Of a stretch of 64,000 nucleotides of DNA, positions 37,705-47,600 are shown piece after piece. Location: contig JARBJD010000090.1 in assembly GCA_033064195.1 (NCBI GenBank), positions 181,629 to 245,628 on the forward strand, written 5' to 3'. Positions within the stretch are counted from its first letter, which is position 1. Each line of letters opens with the position of its first letter. A program made the position numbers and the translations under genes. Below the pieces are notes generated by a model, which did not search any database, was not told the origin of the DNA, and was given only the letters and a program-made list of their open reading frames with translations. Source of the DNA: Blattamonas nauphoetae. Lineage: Eukaryota; Preaxostyla; Oxymonadida.

Positions 37705-40700
37705 ATGACCATTCCCTGTGATCATAGTTCAGAGACCATTTTTTCTCCCACATACACACAACGCTCCAACAACCTCGTACTCAGTAAACAGTCGTGGCTC
37801 ACATGCATTGATCTTCGATGTTCATCATTAACCGATGAGTTAGCATGTGAACTTTCAAGGAGCCTTTTTGGACTGAACACATTGCGAATACTCCTCTTGA
37901 ACAACCCAATTTCACACTTATCGCCAGTCAGAGCACAGCAACATCCAATCTCATCAGCCAACTCATTACTGCGGATTATTACAGAGATGTCATCTTTTTT
38001 GATTCAAGATGTCGAACAAAGTCAAACAAAATGGAGAAATCCGCAAAGAACAACCTCAAATCGAATCATATCCACAATTTCTGCATCAACTGATCATAAC
38101 CGTTGTTTAGATCTAATAAAAATCAAGGCACAAATGAACTGGAACTTAGCATTTCGTTCTGCAACTCCTATTTCTTGCGATATCACTGACCACCTTTTGG
38201 AGCAGGAGAACATTGATCCAATACCTTACAACGTCTTTAACTCATCGTCTCTCAACACAATCACAGAAAGAGGTGCCAGAATGATCACTCAATCCATCAT
38301 TCATTGCCCATCTCTGGAGTTCGTGGATTTCTCTGGAAACCCCATCCCCCAAACCGGTGTTTCTGCAATCTTCTCGATTCTGTCTTCGCCCTCCACATCA
38401 GGCCTCTCCAACCTCCGATATCTGTCAGTCTCTGTCGCCACACAAGACGGATGGCCGCTTCTCCGACACTCCGATCTCCACGATGTCCGCTCGCTCGTTC
38501 GGAAGCATCGCAAAATGCTCCTCGACTTCGGCTTCTTCCGAGTTGTGCCTTGCTTGGAGTCGCCAGCTGGAACATCTCCATCGCCATCGATCCCTCCTTC
38601 GAAGCGAGAAACCACTCCACAGCACGTGAACTCCGCCACAACTCTTCGCTCGTCCCATCGCGAAGACCAACCCCGATCGAATTCTCCGCAACCGTTCGGC
38701 GATTCGATTGGTATGATCGATGCAATGATAAAGCGGACCCAACAGAGGATTGCTCCGAAGGAGGTCGCTCCTCTTCAGCCCCCCAAAGGAAAACCACCAT
38801 CTCTCTCGTTCGCTTTCGTCCAATCCGATCAGTCCCCGCCTCCTCAGTCTCATCAACACAAACCACTCGCATTCCACTCTCTCCCAAAACGAGACCGTCC
38901 GCCTCAGGAAAGTCTGGACTCTGCTTCACTGAATGAAGATGGATGGGAGCTGGTTGTGCAAAAAGCAGAGACCACTCCGCAAAGAGTGCCACTTTCACAG
39001 ACACCGCTGCAGCCTCATCCGTCTCCTCAAGTCGACGGTGTGGATGCAGATCAGATTGTTGACATCCTCTCGTCGGCACTCTCCAGCTGGATTCAGGAGA
39101 GATCGTCGAAAACCCAGCAAAGAACAAGACAGACCCCTGTCTTGTCCCCAGCGTCATCTCGCTCAAAATCTCCTCCAAGTTCAGATGAACATTCTCTCCT
39201 CTCATCAATCCGGGTCGTTGACAAAGCGACATCAACCACACCACTTGAACCAACCACGCCCAGCCAGCTCTCTCTCAGCCGGTGGCTCCGTCACACGTCG
39301 AAAGGAAAGTCGTATTTTGAAGACGTTCCGGAGAGAGGCAACCCGTATGCAGATCGATCAGACCCCAAACAGACCACTCCTCGCCACCAAAACCCAGGCA
39401 GGACACAACCAGAGACAATCCCATCCCCAGAGCTTGATCAGACCAGAGAAAGTTCCCTGGCATCAGGTCCTTGGGAAGATCGACAACCTTCAAAATGGCC
39501 GCTCTGGGATGACGACCATCCGAAGGACATTCCTTTCTCAGCCCTCGGCAGAGAAGGCGAGCAAGACACGGCTCCGTCGGTGTGGGTCCGCGAGACGGAA
39601 TCTGCGAGAGAACAGGTACAAATGGATGCTTACTCATCTGCGCATAGTCAACCGGAATCCCTCCCTCGAGCCCATTCTGCAAGTCTGCCGGAGATCGTCC
39701 ACACAGCGTCACTCAAATCTGAACAGCCCATCCCCCGTCTGCAGCTCGAGTCTCCAGATTCCTTCCGTCGTTCTGAACGAAATCTCACTTCGGTTCGATC
39801 TTCTCCTCAGCCGTTCTCGTCAACGAGCCCCATCCGAGATGTCACTTCCTCTTTCTCTGCCAGGCCTCTCAAACACTCACCGACGTCGCCGCTTCTCCTT
39901 CGCTCCAAAACATTCGTCCACAGCTCTCACTCACTCGACCATGACTCGTCGTCAGCAAACTCCGTCTCTCCCGCCCAAGACGCCTCACCAATAAAAGCCC
40001 CTCCCTTCACGCCAACTGCGGACACACGTCCAGAAATGGCATTTGAACGCCCCGCACACCAGACCACCCCAAAGGCCACGCGAGGGATAGACACCGCACC
40101 TCGACCAAAGTACTCCATGTCGATGGCGACGTACTCACACATCTCGCACGGCGGGTTCCAAAACAGTCGCGTTGCGCGTGGTCTGTTTGAGAACGCTGTC
40201 CCTCGCTTGGATCGGTGGAACCCAAACACGGGCGAGCTCCAGGCTTCGTTCAATCCCATCCGCATCATCCCTCGTTCGAAGTCGCACACTGTAGCTCAGC
40301 CAACCAATCCTGTGGTTCGGGTCAAGTCCCGCCCAGTTCCGATGGGGACATGGAATCCCGAAGTAGAGTCGCCAAAACGCGCCCTGCATCATCTCAGTCA
40401 GACGTCCCCCACGCTCTTCGGCTCTCCGAATGATTCCTCTGCCCAGCACACTTCTGTCACCTCGGAAAGTCTGTCCAAAAGCCCAAGTTTACCCGCAAGC
40501 GTCCTCATGGATGCAGATCCACTCTGCTTCTTCGATCCTGCCGACCCCCAAAATGCACTCACTCGTACGTTGTTCACTCGGGAGATGTTGGAAAGAGGGA
40601 TCACCCCGCCAGCCATCGCCGCCTCGACTGTGGACGAGGCCTTCTCTCGCCCAGCTGTGACTGAAGAATCCAGCCTCGTGCTGTTCACAGATTCGCTGGA

Positions 40701-41529
40701 AGGCACAGACGTTACAGAAGATGTTTCACTTGATCAGCCAAGTGAGGGGTACGACGAGAAGTCACTGTCGCTGTTAAGCAAAGAATTGGACAACCAGACA
40801 ATCATGCAGCAGCTCGGCGTCACTCTCTCTGCTGGGCGGTTTGTGGACGACCCAGTCAAATCCAGTGCGATCGGCCAAGTTGCCGGGGCGATGGTGCTGC
40901 AGTTGATGCGATTCGGCATGGCTGCCTTCGACTGCAGAGAGAAGGCAACTCCGCTGCTGATTGTGAAGGTTGTGCGAGTGAGCATGCTGAAGCAGGTCGA
41001 ACGGTTGCAGAAACATCCGGGCCAGGACAGGAAGAAGATGGAGGCGTTGCTCAAACGCGGCGACGGCGTGGAGTTTGGGCGGCTGGATGTCAAAAAGTCG
41101 GAAAACGCGTTTCTCGGGTCGTCGATTGGCGATGTTGTGTTCAATGGCGTCACTCCACCTCACGCCCGCTTCGAGTATCGCTCCTCGCCGTCCTTCATCC
41201 CAATCACTCACATCCGCCACATCTCACTTGGAATCGAGACCGAGTCGTTCAGGAAAATCTGTTCAATTCTGCCTCCAAAACCCTCTCCTCTCCAAACTGT
41301 CCCGTCTCTGTCATTCTCTCTCGACGCCAAGCTCTGTGTGACAATCACGTATGCTCCCCCAGGCATGACAAATCCAAAAAAGTTCAAAGAGCTGAATGTG
41401 CAGTGCCGGACGAAGTTGGACCGTGCAGTGTTGGTGGACGGGATACAATCTCTCCGAGGTCTCACTTTCTTGTGTGAGGAAACCGAAGGGGCCATTGACT
41501 ATCTGTCCCAGCAACTGTTTTCGTCTTGA
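37705..41529 (+). CDS. Leucine-rich-repeat protein with long disordered middle
   Basis: A single open frame of 1274 residues. The N-terminal 230 residues carry leucine-rich repeats of the ribonuclease-inhibitor type (LTCIDLRCSSLTDELACEL, LNTLRILLLNNPIS, LEFVDFSGNPIPQTGVSAI, LSNLRYLSVS). Residues about 280-960 are Ser/Pro/Thr/Gln-rich and probably disordered. The last 200 residues look globular again (MVLQLMRFGMAAFDCREK, LSFSLDAKLCVTITYAPPGM) and match nothing I recognise. Unlike its long neighbours it shows no obvious 5' introns. A small in-frame intron in the weakly repetitive part (about 37920-38200) cannot be excluded, because the second LRR block starts only after it. LRRs usually mediate protein binding; the partner is unknown. 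Confidence 0.75.
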   Translation: MTIPCDHSSETIFSPTYTQRSNNLVLSKQSWLTCIDLRCSSLTDELACELSRSLFGLNTLRILLLNNPISHLSPVRAQQHPISSANSLLRIITEMSSFLIQDVEQSQTKWRNPQRTTSNRIISTISASTDHNRCLDLIKIKAQMNWNLAFRSATPISCDITDHLLEQENIDPIPYNVFNSSSLNTITERGARMITQSIIHCPSLEFVDFSGNPIPQTGVSAIFSILSSPSTSGLSNLRYLSVSVATQDGWPLLRHSDLHDVRSLVRKHRKMLLDFGFFRVVPCLESPAGTSPSPSIPPSKRETTPQHVNSATTLRSSHREDQPRSNSPQPFGDSIGMIDAMIKRTQQRIAPKEVAPLQPPKGKPPSLSFAFVQSDQSPPPQSHQHKPLAFHSLPKRDRPPQESLDSASLNEDGWELVVQKAETTPQRVPLSQTPLQPHPSPQVDGVDADQIVDILSSALSSWIQERSSKTQQRTRQTPVLSPASSRSKSPPSSDEHSLLSSIRVVDKATSTTPLEPTTPSQLSLSRWLRHTSKGKSYFEDVPERGNPYADRSDPKQTTPRHQNPGRTQPETIPSPELDQTRESSLASGPWEDRQPSKWPLWDDDHPKDIPFSALGREGEQDTAPSVWVRETESAREQVQMDAYSSAHSQPESLPRAHSASLPEIVHTASLKSEQPIPRLQLESPDSFRRSERNLTSVRSSPQPFSSTSPIRDVTSSFSARPLKHSPTSPLLLRSKTFVHSSHSLDHDSSSANSVSPAQDASPIKAPPFTPTADTRPEMAFERPAHQTTPKATRGIDTAPRPKYSMSMATYSHISHGGFQNSRVARGLFENAVPRLDRWNPNTGELQASFNPIRIIPRSKSHTVAQPTNPVVRVKSRPVPMGTWNPEVESPKRALHHLSQTSPTLFGSPNDSSAQHTSVTSESLSKSPSLPASVLMDADPLCFFDPADPQNALTRTLFTREMLERGITPPAIAASTVDEAFSRPAVTEESSLVLFTDSLEGTDVTEDVSLDQPSEGYDEKSLSLLSKELDNQTIMQQLGVTLSAGRFVDDPVKSSAIGQVAGAMVLQLMRFGMAAFDCREKATPLLIVKVVRVSMLKQVERLQKHPGQDRKKMEALLKRGDGVEFGRLDVKKSENAFLGSSIGDVVFNGVTPPHARFEYRSSPSFIPITHIRHISLGIETESFRKICSILPPKPSPLQTVPSLSFSLDAKLCVTITYAPPGMTNPKKFKELNVQCRTKLDRAVLVDGIQSLRGLTFLCEETEGAIDYLSQQLFSS

Positions 41530-41675
41530 CGCTACCTGTCATTTATTTCATGTTTTGTCGCTTTACGATGAAACGCGGGATTATATGGTCTTCAACAAAG
41601 AAGGATAACCTTGAAATGAAATGAGTTACAGTGCAAGAAGAAAAAATAAAAACGAATGAAGAGCGACCAGGTGAT

Positions 41676-42777
41676 TCAAACTCCTCCCAGAACTCGTGAC
41701 AGTTGGCTTTTTTGGTCAGCCGACAGCGAGGAAGGAAGCTTGACCTGGAAGGTAATGACAAGATTACCGTACGTCCCCGGTTGTTTGGAGATGGGCATGC
41801 CCTGGCCAGGAATAGTCTGTGTGGTGTCTGGCTGGATGATACTCGTCGAGCGATAGCGATAGGATCGTCCTCCAAGAAGGGCAATGTTCATATCAAAGCC
41901 ACAAAGCGCTTGTTGCAGGCTAATTTCGAGTGTGTAGTGAAGGTCGTTCCCTTTTCGTCGCAGTGTGGGATGTGGTTTTTGTTTGATCACAAAGACGATA
42001 TCCGATGGGATAGTATTTGGTTTTTCGTCGCCACTTCGCTCAAAGGTGATTTTAGTTCCCTCCTTGTATCCAGGTTTGATGTCGATCTGGAGGACAGTTG
42101 ATTCTTGTTGTGGGTGCCCCTCCTTCAAGACAGTTCGCTCAATCTTCATTTTCTTTGTGCATCCCGTGTATAGTTCATCGAGGGATAGATTTAGGTCGTG
42201 ATGAATTGGAGGATCTTGAACAATTCGTTGCGTTTGTTGGGATGGCCCTTTTCGACTTCTTCGACCTGATCCCCCAAAGAACGAGTCGAAATGACCGAAG
42301 TCATCATCCCCAGCACCCATTCCTCCAAATCCAGAACCAAATACTTGTGAAAAGATCTCAAAGGGATCATGGAACGACATTCTCGAACCACCTGGCATCC
42401 CAGATGAAGTAAATGTGAAAAACTGTGGCCCTTCAGCACCCCCTGAGAAATTTTCTGCTCCTCCCGCTGAGCCCTTCAGACCTTCTTCACCGTATCGATC
42501 ATAAATCTTCCGTTTTTCTTGATCAGAAAGAACTTCATATGCTTCTCCTATCTTTTTGAATTCCTCTGTCGCTTTTTCTTTATTATCTGGATTTCGATCT
42601 ATGAAATCAATCAACGACAAGTGCGAACATGATGTGTTTCAGTCCGGAAAGATGAGGAAAATAATTGAAAGACTGACCTGGGTGCCATTTCAGTGCCAAT
42701 TTTTTATAGGCTTTTTTAATTTCATCTTCTGTTGCATTTCGTTGGACTCCCAAGACTTGGTAATAATCGGCTCCCAT
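41676..42777 (-). CDS. Type II DnaJ (Hsp40, DNAJB1-like) co-chaperone
   Basis: Exons 42777-42678 and 42598-41676 with a 79-base intron give 340 residues. The J domain starts [19 protein letters not shown], and the HPD tripeptide that stimulates Hsp70 ATPase is at residues 32-34; the intron interrupts the Asp codon of HPD. It is followed by [11 protein letters not shown], a Gly/Phe-rich linker ([19 protein letters not shown]) and two C-terminal substrate-binding beta domains ([51 protein letters not shown]). There is no zinc finger, so it is type II. It lacks a signal peptide and a C-terminal EEVD or HDEL, so cytosolic or nuclear action with Hsp70 is expected. The length matches the family. 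It converges on the LRR gene. Confidence 0.93.
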
Positions 42778-42850
42778 GAAAACTTGGATATGTTGATCGG
42801 AGCATACTTTTATTCATTCTGAAAGTTGTCAAATTAAAAACATCAAAATA

Positions 42851-43934
42851 TCATTGATCATCAACGGCTCGCCCCATACTCATTACAAACTCTTTTTTCT
42901 CCGCCTCACTCATAATCCAATTGCTCTCCTTCAGTTGATTTCCATCGTCATCACAATCGTCCTCCTCACCATCTGGAAAATCCTCTTCATCCTCAAATTT
43001 AACGTGGTGGACCTCCCACTCGGTTGAAATCACTTCTGTTCGCACACGTTGCATGTACCGTCTGTTTGTGACGATATCTCTAAGTTGGCGACGTTCTTTC
43101 TTCTTCTCATCTGGAAAATGAAAATAACAATAGCACACCCAATACTTGTTCTGAATGAGCATGAAACGAAGCGTACGCTGCAACTGAACCAGCTTTGATC
43201 AGCTCAACGACATCGACACTCTCAAGCTCTTCAAAGCCCTCCCAGGTGAACAAACTCAACGAACGGTCACTATGAGCAACGGCAATAAAGAGCAAGAAGA
43301 GATACTCAATCACTTTACGTTCTTTGTCTGTTCCAAGGATGCGGTGTTCTGTTGGTGAAGGGAACAGCGAAGAGAGGAGAGGCGACTTGCATTGAGATAT
43401 ATGGAGGAGTGAGGGTGTTGTAAGGTTCCGAGACATCTGTCTGAACTGCTGTGTTGTGGATGAGATCCCTGGAGACGTGAAGAAGGAAGGAGGCAACCAA
43501 GCAGAGCAGAGACCGATTGGAAGGTGGCGCTGTGTGTGGCAGGGTTGAAAGAGGGGGACGACATAAGGTTGCCCAGCTCTGTCTCGAGTGCGGGGCGCGA
43601 CGAATGGGGAAGGGCGAGAAGGAGAAGATGAACGGTGAAGAGAAAGAGGGTCTGGGCGCTGAAGGAGGACGGGGGATACCTCGAAGAAGGAATCTTGGAT
43701 GGAGGAAGGAATTCGAGTGCTGTGATTTTCATGTCTATGGAAAGCATTCTGACGGAGAAGGGACAAACACAACGTTTGTGTGAGTGAGAAGGGTCTGGAA
43801 GGAGTGGGCGAGCATGGTGAACGATTGTTGGAGCTCCTCCTGACATTCCCTTTCCCGACGATCGGAATTGCTAGAGGCATGACAATAAGAAGTGAGAACT
43901 TTGTTTCGGACTGAGTCAATGGGAGGGAAGACAT
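42851..43934 (-). CDS. Unrecognised spliced gene with acidic C-terminus
   Basis: Starts MSSLPLTQSET at 43934. The first exon (43934-43900) joins 43870-43774 across a 29-base intron, then a 25-base intron (43773-43749) follows, giving RECQEELQQSFTMLAHSFQT. The last intron is 43138-43111 (28 bases), and the final exon 43110-42851 ends MSEAEKKEFVMSMGRAVDDQ. Middle junctions are unresolved; exons ending near RILGTDKERKVIEYLFLLF and TWEGFEELESVDVVELIKAG are clearly coding. The protein is helical, then basic (DEKKKERRQLRDIVTNRRY) and acidic (GEEDDCDDDG). I recognise no family. The stop lies 73 bases from the DnaJ start on the same strand. Confidence 0.5.
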
Positions 43935-44041
43935 TTTATGCTGACGTTCAGCTACGATCGCTTCTAACTTGAACCAGTTCAGGAAATAGAGAAGCGCTGA
44001 ATAAAAATTGGAGGAAATATTGCATTATTGAAATCATAGCG

Positions 44042-44648
44042 TCAGAAAAAAGTTCGTTGAAGCAGACCAGAGAGGAGAAATTTATCCATCACGTCTCTTT
44101 TCTCTCCTTCGACCCAAAATTCTCGAAATAGGCTTCCGATTGGGATGTCAGATTCATTGAGCATCTGTGATCGAGCTCGTTCTTTGTAAGCTGCTAAACT
44201 TGTGTCTTCATGTGGTTCTTGTTGAAAATCCAAAACATGATCTAGACGTGGTTATTGATTGTTGGTTATGGAGAAAAAGATAGAAATGATGAAAAGGTGT
44301 TCAACATTTGAGGATAGGAGGAGGTGGGAGTTCTACAAGCCTTGCTCGATGATACGAACGTGTCGAATCATTAGATTGAATGGAAACAAGGCTATTGCTG
44401 TGTAATCTCGGTGAGGAAATACCATGAGTTAATGGTGAACGAAATGACATATATTCGACAACCCTAAATCGGTCTGTATTGGTGAAACTGTCAGAGAAAA
44501 AAAAGTATGTGGAGTAAAGAACAGAGTGAGAATAAGATGGACACCTTGAGAGTGATTAAGTATTTTTTTGACAAGTGAATTGGTCAGTAATGTCACACGG
44601 AATTCCTTGATATTCGAATGAATGTGATCAAACCAGAGTCGAAGCCAT
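44042..44648 (-). CDS. Unrecognised four-exon gene, 147 residues
   Basis: Exons 44648-44634, 44605-44545, 44473-44306 and 44241-44042 (introns 28, 71 and 64 bases) give a consistent frame starting MASTLEFRVTLLTNSLVKK and ending LLSGLLQRTFF. The middle is Ser/Arg/Pro-rich with LVELPPPPILK; the last 60 residues are helical (LAAYKERARSQMLNESDIP, FREFWVEGEKRDVMDKF). I recognise no domain. Its ATG overlaps the ATG of the divergent Arf exchange-factor gene (both lie in CATG at 44646-44649). If that is wrong, the start could be at a later Met in exon 3. Small size and four exons make it easy to miss. Confidence 0.5.
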
Positions 44649-47600
44649 GAATGCTCAAGACATCGCTAAAGCATTCAAAGGAGTCCAAGATTCCCTCCCC
44701 CTTCTTCGACACAAAGAGTTAAAACAGAGTTTTGAAAGTGTTCACGGTTTTTCTCTCTTCTGTCCTCATTGTAGTCTTTGCTCACTATCAGACTCAATTC
44801 TTAAAGAAAGGCCACAACAATGGTGTGTTCATCACATCCTTCACTCTTTTTCGACTATCATTTCTTTTTCAAAACCAAAATCTTACCTTTCCTCCTCAGT
44901 ACGGAAAAACATTTCACTCCCATCAAAACTTCTTTTGAACTCGACAGCACAAAAGTAATTGAAGCATCACTCTTCTGTATTCATCAATGGATCAAGTGGG
45001 GCTTCCTTCAAGGTCATTCATCTTGGACACCAGATCCTGAGAATAGGCCCCTCATCGATGACGTCCTTGATATGCTCCAGACTTGCACTCTAAAGAATAA
45101 AGGCGAAATACCATATCATGTGATTCATGTTTGTACATTTTCGTTCTTTCTGAGGCATTTTAGGTTCTTGATGCTCTCTTTTCGTCCGAAAACATTTTTA
45201 TCCACCATCCACAAATTGAGCGAGCAATCATCGCTGGACTTGTATGCTATACACATGTCCCTGCAGGTGAAGAGCAAAGTAAAGCACTTAAAGTGTTGAT
45301 GAAATTGTTTAAGGCACCATTTCTGCGATTCATTCCAAAAGAAAACGAACTGATTTCGATACCAGAACAGAAAAACGATATTACACCCTCGCAATCTCCT
45401 CTGATCATACGATCTACGGTCGCTGATACACAAAGTGAAGACATCGAACAACAAATTCAGTCACATCAAGAAGAATCGAGTAACGCCACTGCAGAAGATG
45501 AACAAACAACTGTTCCGATGACTCCAACTCTCAATCCAATGTCACCATCACCCCAACCTTCACCTGTCGATCTCTCAGAACCACCTTCCATTCTTGACGA
45601 TCTCTCACGCATCATTTCATATTTATGCCGCTTAGGAATCAAGGAAACAACAGAACATAAACAATACTATACCAACGTCAACAATCCTATGATTACGTCT
45701 GAATTAACAGCTGCATGCGAGACGATTAAGCTGCTCTGCTTGTCATGCACACATGCACTCCTTTCCTCTCAGACTGACATATTCAAAACCCAAAAAATGA
45801 TGATGACTGTTAAGCGAGAAGTTATTGAGTTAATTCTTCACAATTTGGGCATTATTGACCTTCAAGTCTTCCGATTCTCAGTAGCCATAACCTCGCAGGT
45901 GATTCTTCTGTACGAACTGAAATTCAAAGATGAGATCTCACACATTTTGCGAGTTCTTATGAGCATTGCTGACTTGGGGGCCGATAAACAGGAAGGAAAC
46001 ACAGGGATAACAGGCATCAGCCAGATTCCCGAAAAAGTCAGCATTGTCGAACTTCTCATCCCCGCTTTCAAATCAGAAACATTCCTCGTGAACCTCTTCT
46101 TTTCTTTTGACTGTGACATCACACAGGGATGTGTTTTTGAAGGCCTTGTCACAGCAATCTGCGATCTCGCTGGCTTTCGTGGTCGAAAAGCTGGCGAACG
46201 GATCTCAACAGGCGAAGGCGAATACACCATCCAAAAGTTGGAGTTGGTGAGTCTCAAAGCACTAGCCACGATTGTCAACACAATCTCAAAGTGGTCGAGT
46301 GAGCATGCAGTCCCCAAACAGGTTCCGGGCCGGAAAGACAGCCGAGCATTCAAAGAGAAGCCAGCCGACCAGCCCTCATCTGGGACAGCGAAGACTTTCG
46401 ATGAGACGCGGCAGCAGCGACACAAAATGGACCGCGGAATTGAGTTATTCAACAAGTCGTTCAAGAAAGGGATCGAGTACCTCACAAAAGAGGGAATGAT
46501 GGAGAACACACCAGAAAACATCGCCAAGTTCATTTTTGACAACGAGACTCTGTCCCGCTCACAGATAGGCGAGTTCTTCGGGCAAGCAGGAGAATTCTAC
46601 ATCGAAACCACCCGCTGCTATCTGAAGCTCTTCAACATGGAGGGCATCACCATCGATCAAGCTCTCAGCAAGTTCCTGTCAACCTTCCGTATTTCGGGGG
46701 AGTCGCAGAAGATCTATCGCATCATGGAGTGCTTCGGCGACGAATACTTCGAACAGAACCCCGACTCGTTCCCGTCTGCAGAGTGTGCGTTCATGATTGC
46801 CTACCAGTGCCTCATCCTTCACTCTGTCGCCCACACCGGCATGCTTGCCCAACTTCCAAAACATGTCTTTGTTGAACAAGGACAAGGCCAAGGTGTGTCA
46901 GATGACTATCTTAGAGAGGCGTACGACCGCGTCATCTCAAACGAGATCAAAGTGTTCAACGATGATGATGAGCGGACCAAGGCAGCTCTCGCAGATCAGA
47001 AGGCTAAAGTGAAGAACAAGCGACAGCTGGAGCGCCAAATGAAGGAGCAAACAGATGAACAGAGGCGACTCCACGCCAAGTTGATGTGGCAGAAGGTTAG
47101 TGACCTTCAGAGGACGCAGGAGAGTGGCGGTGTTGTTCTCAGATCGGTCGCACTTGTCAACGGGAATCTCGCCCAGGTGCTGCACTCGTCAACATTGGGA
47201 GAGCAGACGCGCGGAATGTTTGGAGTGATTGGCGAGCCGATTCTGAAGGCAGTGATTGCTGTTCTCAAAAGCACAAAAAATGACGAGGCAGTTAAGCTGT
47301 GCATGGACATCGCGAGGACGTTCATTGACATGGCGTGTGTGTTCGATTTGTCGGATCACATTGGCATGTATGTGGAGTCTCTTTGTTTGGTGGTGAGTGG
47401 GTGGGGATATGACCTGTGGGAAAAGAAGCACTTTGAAGTCTGCCGCCTCCTTCTCTCGCTGGGACACACAAGGAACCTCGAGGATGGGACGAGTGGAAAC
47501 GGAAACATGATGAGAAGCAACTTCATCCTCATTTTGGGGTTGAGCGGAGTTCTCAACGAACTTCTGACGATTGGCGAGAGATGGAAAGGTAAGGACGAAG

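Noticed and set aside
37577-37725. Upstream start of the protease gene at 37725
   Set aside because: It would overlap the LRR gene start, and the splice needed to reach the protease frame gave the wrong phase.
38297-39253. 318-residue minus-strand frame within the LRR gene
   Set aside because: Antisense of a Ser/Pro-rich coding region, with no family motif; the plus strand has the longer continuous frame with LRR motifs.
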